From NCBI GenBank assembly GCA_036258555.1, contig DATADL010000152.1, forward strand, positions 1 through 15,171: 15,171 nt of DNA, in the 5' to 3' direction. Made by a program: the position numbers and the translations under genes. The stretch comes from JALZEG01 sp036258555 (lineage in GTDB: Bacteria > Actinomycetota > CADDZG01 > WHSQ01). The first letter of the stretch is position 1. Each line of letters starts with the position of its first letter. Under the pieces are notes generated by a model. That model saw only the letters and a program-made list of their open reading frames with translations, had not been told where the DNA came from and searched no databases. Below are positions 1-5,262 of this stretch, piece after piece.

Positions 1-246
1 ATGAGCGGGGCACAGACGACCGTCGAGGATCGCGTCCGCGAGGCGCTCGAGGTCATCAGGCCGGCGATCCAGATGGACGGCGGCGACATCGAGCTGATCG
101 GCATCCACGAAGGCACCGTCACCGTCCGTCTACTCGGCACCTGCGAGGCGTGCCCCATCTCGCCCGTCACCCTGCGCCACGGCGTCGAGCGCGTCCTGCG
201 CGAGCGCGTCCCCGGCATCACCGAAATCGTCGCCATCGAGGGCTAA
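1..246 (+). CDS. NifU-like C-terminal domain iron-sulfur scaffold protein
   Basis: This 81-residue protein is a stand-alone NifU C-terminal (Nfu-type) domain, which carries or transfers Fe-S clusters to apo-proteins in the cytoplasm. The hallmark is the pair Cys48 and Cys51 in GTCEACPISPVTL, the CxxC that binds a bridging cluster between two subunits. The preceding PAIQMDGGDIELI segment (about residues 21-33) is also typical of the family, and the length suits a single-domain Nfu protein. The ATG is the first base of the window, so its ribosome binding site cannot be seen. The gene ends 7 nt before the MeaB-like gene and is probably cotranscribed with it. Which enzyme receives the cluster cannot be told from here. 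Confidence 0.9.
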   Translation: MSGAQTTVEDRVREALEVIRPAIQMDGGDIELIGIHEGTVTVRLLGTCEACPISPVTLRHGVERVLRERVPGITEIVAIEG

Positions 247-253
247 CCCCGCC

Positions 254-1186
254 GTGGACCTGGACGATCTGATCCAGCGCGCCCTCTCGGGCGAGCGCAG
301 GGCGATCGCGCGGACGATCTCGCTCGTCGAAGACGGCGGCGCGGATCTGGGGCGCGTGATGAAGGCCCTGTATCCGCGGACCGGCTCGGCGTACTCGATC
401 GGGATCACGGGCGCGCCGGGGGCCGGGAAGTCGACGCTGACCGAGCGCCTGGTCGGGAGGGCGCGCGCGGACTCGTTGACGGTGGGGGTGCTCGCGATCG
501 ACCCGTCGAGCCCGTTCTCCGGAGGGGCCCTGCTGGGAGACCGCGTCCGCATGCAATCGCACGCGACCGATCCCGACGTCTTCATCCGCTCGATGGCGAC
601 GCGCGGGCACCTCGGTGGGATATCGCTGGCGACGCCCGAGGCGTTCCGCGTGCTCGACGCATGCGGGAAGGACCTCGTCGTGATCGAGACCGTCGGCGTG
701 GGCCAGGCCGAGGTCGAGATCACCGACGCGTGCGACACGACGCTCGTGGTCGTCAACCCCGGGTGGGGCGACGCCGTCCAGGCGGCGAAGGCGTGCCTGA
801 TGGAGATCGCCGACGTCTTCGTCGTGAACAAGGCGGACCGCGCGGGGACGCGGCAGGCGGTGCAGGAGCTGCGCCAGATGCTCGAGCTGTCCGAGTCGCA
901 GTGGAAGCCCGAGATCGTCGAGACCGTCGCGACGAAGGGGACCGGCATCGACGAGCTGTGGGCCGCAGTCGAGAAGCACCGCGCCTACCAGGAGGAGCAG
1001 GGCCTCCTCGAGGCCCGGAGGCGCCGGCGGGTGCAGAGGGAGATAAAGGAGATCGTGGCGGAGCGCTACCGCGCCAGGGTCGAGCACGAGCAGGTGGGGC
1101 TGCTCACCGAGCTGACCGACGAGGTGTCGGAGCGGCGCCTGGACCCGTACGCCGCAGCGGACCGCCTGATAGCCGCCCTCGCCTAG
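254..1186 (+). CDS. meaB: MeaB/ArgK-type GTPase, chaperone of a B12-dependent acyl-CoA mutase
   Basis: This 310-residue G3E-family GTPase is of the MeaB type, which loads adenosylcobalamin into acyl-CoA mutases and protects or rescues them. Visible motifs are the Walker A loop GAPGAGKST (53-61), the switch I segment DPSSPFSGGALLGDRVRM (83-100), ETVGVGQ (145-151, Walker B/switch II) and the base-specificity motif NKAD (192-195). The C-terminal part (about 245-310) is the charged helical dimerisation arm seen in MeaB. The GTG start lies 7 nt after the NifU-like gene, with a weak GAGGG 11 nt upstream. A mutase catalytic subunit is encoded 360 bp downstream, which supports the MeaB role over the old ArgK (arginine transport kinase) label. 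The family is certain; the client enzyme is inferred from position. Confidence 0.93.
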   Translation: MDLDDLIQRALSGERRAIARTISLVEDGGADLGRVMKALYPRTGSAYSIGITGAPGAGKSTLTERLVGRARADSLTVGVLAIDPSSPFSGGALLGDRVRMQSHATDPDVFIRSMATRGHLGGISLATPEAFRVLDACGKDLVVIETVGVGQAEVEITDACDTTLVVVNPGWGDAVQAAKACLMEIADVFVVNKADRAGTRQAVQELRQMLELSESQWKPEIVETVATKGTGIDELWAAVEKHRAYQEEQGLLEARRRRRVQREIKEIVAERYRARVEHEQVGLLTELTDEVSERRLDPYAAADRLIAALA

Positions 1187-1206
1187 GCAGGAGATCCGCG
1201 CGATGC

Positions 1207-1218
1207 GGGGTATACCCC
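1207..1218. promoter_or_regulatory. Perfect 12-bp palindrome GGGGTATACCCC between meaB and the small secreted ORF
   Basis: The twelve bases are a perfect inverted repeat, 20 bases after the meaB stop and 34 bases before the GTG of the next gene. It is directly followed by TTTTG. It can be read as an operator-like site, or as a minimal 4-bp G/C hairpin with a TATA loop and a short T-run, that is a weak terminator for the nfu-meaB unit. The sequence does not decide between these. No convincing -35 box sits upstream that would make TATACC a -10 element. Confidence 0.3.
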
Positions 1219-1252
1219 TTTTGTCCGAATGGGGAGAGCTAAGGAGGCTCTG

Positions 1253-1444
1253 GTGGATCGGGTCAAGACACGCATCGCACTGCTGCTCGCTGCGACCGCC
1301 CTGTCGAGCGTCTTCGTCGTTACACCCGCATCGGCGGCAGAGGGGTGCCCGTACCCCCAGCCGTACTGCGAGGTCAGGGACCTGTACTACCGGTGCGTGA
1401 TCGGCCCGATCGTGTACCAGCACCCGAATTGCATCACCCAGTAA
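1253..1444 (+). CDS. Small secreted four-cysteine peptide, unknown function
   Basis: This is a 63-residue protein if started at GTG 1253. That start is preferred because AAGGAGG at 1241-1247 sits 5 nt upstream of it; the in-frame ATG at 1229 has no such site and would place AAGGAGG inside the gene. The N-terminus is a textbook Sec signal peptide: basic MDRVKTR, hydrophobic core from residue 8 to about 23, and TPASA before a likely cleavage after Ala28 or Ala29. The mature peptide would be only about 34 residues, rich in Tyr and Pro, with four cysteines (32, 39, 48, 60) that could form two disulfides. I recognise no family. It lies between meaB and the mutase gene on the same strand, but nothing links it to them functionally. 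Confidence 0.6.
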   Translation: MDRVKTRIALLLAATALSSVFVVTPASAAEGCPYPQPYCEVRDLYYRCVIGPIVYQHPNCITQ

Positions 1445-1513
1445 CACGATCGGGCACCCCGTCCAGGGAACGACCGCCGGCTTCGGCGCGCCTGCCGTCG
1501 ACCGACGACGCAC

Positions 1514-1530
1514 CGGGGGCGTCACCCCCG
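1514..1530 (+). other. 6-bp hairpin just upstream of the mutase start
   Basis: CGGGGG (1514-1519) and CCCCCG (1525-1530) are perfectly complementary around the five-base loop CGTCA, ending 18 nt before the ATG of the mutase gene at 1549. The rest of the 104-nt gap shows no other feature, and no good Shine-Dalgarno sequence precedes the ATG. The hairpin could influence translation initiation, but in DNA this G/C-rich it could also be chance. Confidence 0.25.
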
Positions 1531-1548
1531 CGCAGGTAGAATCCCCCC

Positions 1549-3201
1549 ATGACCGACGACCCCACTTCGCGCTGGCGCGAGCGGTACGAGCAGGCCAAGC
1601 TGCGCGACGACGCCGACTTCGACACGCTCTCGAGCGTCGAGGTCGACCCCCTCTACGGCCCCGACGGTGACGTTCCCGACAAGCTCGGCGTCCCCGGCGA
1701 GTACCCGTTCACGCGCGGGATCTACCCGACCGGATATCGCGGCCGCCTGTGGACCATGCGCCAGTTCGCCGGGTTCGGGACCGCGGACGAGACCAACGAG
1801 CGCTTCAAGTTCCTGACGGAGTCGGGCCAGACGGGCCTCAGCGTCGCGTTCGACATGCCGACGCTGATGGGCCGCGACTCCGACGACCCGCACTCCGCCG
1901 GCGAGGTCGGGCGCTGCGGCGTCGCGGTGGACTCCCTCGCCGACATGGAGGTCCTGTTCGACGGGATCGACCTCGAGGGCATCACGACGTCGATGACGAT
2001 CTCCGGGCCGGCCCCCATGGTGTTCGCGATGTACATCGCGGCCGCGATGAAGCAGGGCGCGACGGTCCGGAACCTCGGCGGCACCTGTCAGACCGACATC
2101 CTCAAGGAGTACATCGCCCAGAAGGAGTGGCTCTTCCCGCCCGAGCCCCACCTGCGGCTGACGGCGGACATGATGGAGTACTGCCTGGCCGAGGTGCCGA
2201 AGTACTACCCGCTGTCGATCTCCGGCTACCACATCAGGGAGGCCGGGAGCACCGCCGCGCAGGAGCTCGCGTTCACGATCGCGAGCGGCTTCGCGCACGT
2301 CGAGCTCGGGCAGCGGCGGGGGATGGCCGTCGACGACGTGGCCCCGCGCCTCTCGTTCTTCTTCAACTCCCACATCGACTTCTTCGAGGAGATCGCCAAG
2401 TTCCGCGCGGCCCGCCGGATCTGGGCGCGCTGGATGAAGGAGCGCTACGGCGCGACCACGCCGCGGGCGCAGATGCTGAAGTTCCACACGCAGACGGCGG
2501 GTTGCTCGCTGACGGCGCAGCAGCCGTACAACAACGTCGTCCGCACCGCGACCGAGGCCCTCGCCGCGGTCCTCGGCGGGACGCAGAGCCTGCACACGAA
2601 CTCGCTCGACGAGGTCCTCGCCCTTCCGACGGACGAGGCCGTCGAGATCGCGCTCCGGACGCAGCAGGTGATCGCCTACGAGACCGGCGTCACGAACGTC
2701 GTCGACCCGCTCGGCGGCTCCTGGTTCGTCGAGGCGCTCACGGACAAGATCGAAGACGCCGCCGAGGCCTACTTCGCACGCATCGACGAGATGGGGGAGG
2801 GCTCGATCCTCGACGGCATGCTGCGCGGCATCGAGCAGGGCTACTTCCAGAAGGAGATGGCGGACGCCGCCTTCAAGTACCAGCAGCTGCTCGAGCAGGA
2901 GCGCAAGGTCATCGTCGGCGTCAACCGGTTCACGAAGACCGTCCAGGAGATGCCCGAGGTCCTGCTGATCGACCTGGAGACCGAGGAGCGCCAGAAGAAG
3001 GCCGTCGCAGAGGTCCGGGCAAACCGCGACCAGCAGAAGGCGGACGACGCGATCGCGGCGCTCAAGTCGATGGCGGGGGACGCCGCCGTGAACTCGATGC
3101 CGGTCCTGGTCGAGGCCGCGCTGGCGTACGTGACGCTGGGCGAGATGGTCGAGGCGCTGAAGGACGTGTGGGGGGTCTACGTAGAGCCCCCGATGTTCTA
3201 G
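1549..3201 (+). CDS. Coenzyme-B12-dependent acyl-CoA mutase, catalytic large subunit (isobutyryl-CoA mutase-like)
   Basis: This 550-residue TIM-barrel subunit belongs to the methylmalonyl-CoA mutase family, which carries out radical carbon-skeleton rearrangements of acyl-CoA. Clear family blocks are RQFAGFGTADETNERFKFL (71-89), SVAFDMPTLMGRDSDDP (98-114), SISGYHIREAGSTA (223-236), FHTQTAGCSLTAQQPYNN (about 309-326) and GGTQSLHTNSLDE. The active-site His (His228, equal to His244 of Propionibacterium MutB) and Tyr227 are present. Tyr89 of MutB is replaced by Phe73 and Arg207 by Gln191, the pair that marks isobutyryl-CoA mutase IcmA; Ala100 argues against 2-hydroxyisobutyryl-CoA mutase. There is no DxHxxG B12-binding domain, so a separate small subunit is required and is not in this window. 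Automatic annotation will probably say methylmalonyl-CoA mutase. The ATG at 1549 lacks a strong Shine-Dalgarno sequence. Confidence 0.93.
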   Translation: MTDDPTSRWRERYEQAKLRDDADFDTLSSVEVDPLYGPDGDVPDKLGVPGEYPFTRGIYPTGYRGRLWTMRQFAGFGTADETNERFKFLTESGQTGLSVAFDMPTLMGRDSDDPHSAGEVGRCGVAVDSLADMEVLFDGIDLEGITTSMTISGPAPMVFAMYIAAAMKQGATVRNLGGTCQTDILKEYIAQKEWLFPPEPHLRLTADMMEYCLAEVPKYYPLSISGYHIREAGSTAAQELAFTIASGFAHVELGQRRGMAVDDVAPRLSFFFNSHIDFFEEIAKFRAARRIWARWMKERYGATTPRAQMLKFHTQTAGCSLTAQQPYNNVVRTATEALAAVLGGTQSLHTNSLDEVLALPTDEAVEIALRTQQVIAYETGVTNVVDPLGGSWFVEALTDKIEDAAEAYFARIDEMGEGSILDGMLRGIEQGYFQKEMADAAFKYQQLLEQERKVIVGVNRFTKTVQEMPEVLLIDLETEERQKKAVAEVRANRDQQKADDAIAALKSMAGDAAVNSMPVLVEAALAYVTLGEMVEALKDVWGVYVEPPMF

Positions 3202-3208
3202 CCGGAGG

Positions 3209-4264
3209 TCACTCCAGCGCCCAGAGGATCACCTGCAGGTTGCCGCTTCCGTTCCTGACGGCGGTCGCCACGTGCACCGTTCCGGCGGTCTCCACGCCGA
3301 TCATCGAGACGGCGCCCGCGCCCGCAGACTCCCGGAGCTCGAAGTCGTCGCCGGTCGGCACCATCGGGTTGGCGGGGTCCGAGACGGCGCCCCAGTAGAA
3401 GCACTGCACGCGCAGGTCCCCGTCCGCCTCGCGGTAGGCGACGACGTGACGGGTTATTCCCAGCCACGCCAGTGACGGCTTCGAGCAGTACGGCCCGCTG
3501 AGGTCGCCCAATCTCTCGATGGCGCCGTCCGAGCGCGCCTCCCACGCGATCAGCTTCAGCCTCGAATCGGCGTCCCTGACCGCGGTGATGAACTCCTGCG
3601 CCTCGAGCGAGAAGACCCAGTTGTTTCGGATGACGTCGACCGCGCTGACGCTGCCTGCGGTCGCCTCTCCGAGCCGCTCCACCTCGCCGCTCGGCAGAAC
3701 GACCCAGAGGATGAGCTCCAGGTCGCCGCTCGCGTTGCGGAGCGCGGTGACGAACCGGCCGTCTGCCCACCGGTCGGTCGCGATGACGCTGACCCGGCCG
3801 CCGGAAGCGTCGCCGCAGCGCGTCAGCTCGCCGTCGTCCGACGCCGCCCACGCGATCACCTTGAGGTTCCCGTCCGAGTCGATCAGCGGTGTCGCGAGCG
3901 TCGTCTCGCCGAGGCCCACCGGGGCGGCCTTGCTCATGACGCCGGCGCCGGCGGAATCCGTCAGGTGGATGTCTCCCTCCGGGGTGACCTGCCAGAGCGC
4001 AAGGGACAGCTTCCCCGAGGGGCCGCGACAGGCGGTCGCGACGCGCGCGTACCCCATCCGGCAGGCCGACAGGTCCTCGACGGGCCCTACGGTCACCTCG
4101 CCCGCGCGCTGCAGCTCCGTCCCGTCGTTCTTCCACACGATCAGCTTGAGCGCGCCGCCGCCGGTCCGGACGGCGGTGACGATCCAGTCCTCGTAGACCG
4201 CCGCCGTGGCGAGCGCGTCTATGGCGCCCCCGGTGAGCGAGTGCTTGCGGACCAGCGGGCTCAT
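3209..4264 (-). CDS. Seven-repeat beta-propeller-like protein, unknown function
   Basis: This 351-residue protein is built from tandem repeats of about 48 residues with the consensus TAVRxxxGxLxLIxWxxxxDGxxxRxG. The LxLIxW-like strand recurs at residues 39, 86, 134, 182, 236, 284 and 343. The N-terminus (about 1-26) is the second half of a repeat and the C-terminus (about 329-351) the first half, as in a seven-bladed propeller closed by strand exchange. No signal peptide or membrane segment is seen. The start is ATG 4264, since AGGAGG at 4277-4272 lies 7 nt upstream; an in-frame start at 4291 would add nine residues and is less likely. The stop lies 7 nt from the convergent mutase stop with no terminator between. 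A crotonase gene is 78 nt upstream on the same strand. Binding rather than catalysis seems likely, but the ligand is unknown. Confidence 0.8.
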   Translation of the reverse strand: MSPLVRKHSLTGGAIDALATAAVYEDWIVTAVRTGGGALKLIVWKNDGTELQRAGEVTVGPVEDLSACRMGYARVATACRGPSGKLSLALWQVTPEGDIHLTDSAGAGVMSKAAPVGLGETTLATPLIDSDGNLKVIAWAASDDGELTRCGDASGGRVSVIATDRWADGRFVTALRNASGDLELILWVVLPSGEVERLGEATAGSVSAVDVIRNNWVFSLEAQEFITAVRDADSRLKLIAWEARSDGAIERLGDLSGPYCSKPSLAWLGITRHVVAYREADGDLRVQCFYWGAVSDPANPMVPTGDDFELRESAGAGAVSMIGVETAGTVHVATAVRNGSGNLQVILWALE

Positions 4265-4342
4265 CGACAGACCTCCTGGGGCGGGAAGCACGGCCGGGGT
4301 CCGGCGACCCTCGCGGCCACCCCCGGAGCTCGACGCGGGAGG

Positions 4343-5098
4343 CTATCGCCTCGCGATCGTCCGGGCCAGGAAGGCCCGGATCGCCGACCTCACCTCGTCC
4401 GACTGCCACCCGGCCGTCGCCGCGGCGTCGTGGCCCGGCCCCCATGCCTCGACCCTCTCCAGCACCGGCCGCCGCACCGCCCGCTTGATCAGCTCGTACG
4501 TCGCCGGCGGGACCCGGCCCAGTCTCTCCGCGACCGCGAGAGCGCGGTCGAGCACTTCGTCCGGCGGGACGACCTCGGCGACGAACCCCAGCGCACGCGC
4601 CTCCTCGGGCGGATAGGTCCGGGCCAGGAACACGACCTCCTCGAACCTCTCCGGCGCGACGGCGTGCCTGACCACCTCGAGCGCAGCCAGCGGGTAGGGC
4701 ACGCCGACGGCGAGCTCGGTCACGCCGATCTTGACGGCGCCGTCGGCCGCGACGGCGTGGTCGCAACAGCAGGCCAGGATGGCGCCTCCCGCTATGGCGT
4801 GACCGTTGACCGCCCCCACGACCGGCCGGGGGTAGGAGAACAGCGTCGTGAAGGCCCGGACCAGCCCGGCCACGAACGCGGCCGCGTAGCCGGCGTCCCC
4901 TTCGACGACGCGGTGGAGGTCGGCCCCCGCCGAGAACGCTCCTCCCCGGCCGCTCAGGACCAGCGGCCCGTCCGATTCGGTCCGCAGACGATCGACCGCA
5001 TCCGCCAGCTCCGTCAGCGAGTCGAGGTCCGCGGCGTTCACCGGCGGCCGGTCGAGCCACAGAACGTCCGCGGCGCCGCGCCGCTCCAAGCCGAGCAC
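4343..5098 (-). CDS. Enoyl-CoA hydratase/isomerase (crotonase) family protein lacking one catalytic glutamate
   Basis: This crotonase-fold protein has 251 residues from GTG 5098. The N-terminus MLGLERRGAADVLWLDRPP looks like a normal family start, and the oxyanion-hole segments are GAFSAGADL (53-61) and NGHAIAGGAI (98-107). The position of rat hydratase Glu144 is Ile107, while the second acid (Glu164 of rat) is kept as Glu128 in VTELAVG. One acid at that site is what delta3-delta2-enoyl-CoA isomerases have, so hydratase activity is doubtful; the true reaction is unknown. The reading frame stays open to an ATG at 5209, but the extra 37 residues are Gly/Pro/Arg-rich and unlike the family. The GTG at 5098 has no good Shine-Dalgarno sequence, so the start is uncertain. 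It is divergent from the GGDEF-EAL gene. Confidence 0.85.
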   Translation of the reverse strand: MLGLERRGAADVLWLDRPPVNAADLDSLTELADAVDRLRTESDGPLVLSGRGGAFSAGADLHRVVEGDAGYAAAFVAGLVRAFTTLFSYPRPVVGAVNGHAIAGGAILACCCDHAVAADGAVKIGVTELAVGVPYPLAALEVVRHAVAPERFEEVVFLARTYPPEEARALGFVAEVVPPDEVLDRALAVAERLGRVPPATYELIKRAVRRPVLERVEAWGPGHDAAATAGWQSDEVRSAIRAFLARTIARR

Positions 5099-5118
5099 GA
5101 GCGGCAGGCTATCCCAGG

Positions 5119-5152
5119 CCTCTCGGCGGCGGGCAGAGAACCCCCCGAGAGG
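5119..5152 (-). other. 8-bp inverted repeat in the leader of the crotonase gene
   Basis: CCTCTCGG (5119-5126) and CCGAGAGG (5145-5152) are perfect complements separated by 18 bases. On the minus strand the hairpin would end 20 nt before the proposed GTG start at 5098, within the 164-nt divergent region 5099-5262. It could be an mRNA leader structure or a binding site. I found no convincing -35/-10 pair in the same gap. Confidence 0.3.
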
Positions 5153-5262
5153 ACCCGCCCCCGGGCCCCCACCCTGCTCAAGGCCCCCCTGACGGCTGCC
5201 GATGCCCACGTATCGGCCGAATAGTCGTGGGGCTCCGGCTGCCTGGGAGGGACGGATAGCGG

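Noticed and set aside
1203..1400. A 65-codon plus-strand frame starting at ATG 1203, nine bases after AGGAG, that overlaps the secreted peptide gene.
   Set aside because: Its product is Arg/Ser/Pro-rich with no motif and looks like an out-of-frame reading of the signal-peptide gene, which has the better ribosome binding site and a coherent product.
218..1525. A long minus-strand open frame of 435 codons opposite nfu and meaB.
   Set aside because: It mirrors clear plus-strand genes, has no recognisable domain and a composition biased to Arg, Leu and Asp as expected of a shadow.
4288..4328. CCGGGGT and ACCCCCGG as a possible terminator between the crotonase and propeller genes.
   Set aside because: The arms need a bulged base, the loop is over 20 bases and no T-run follows in either direction.
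3198..5060. A 620-codon minus-strand frame covering the propeller and crotonase genes.
   Set aside because: It is Arg/Gly-rich and out of frame with two coherent proteins on the same strand that have family motifs or regular repeats.
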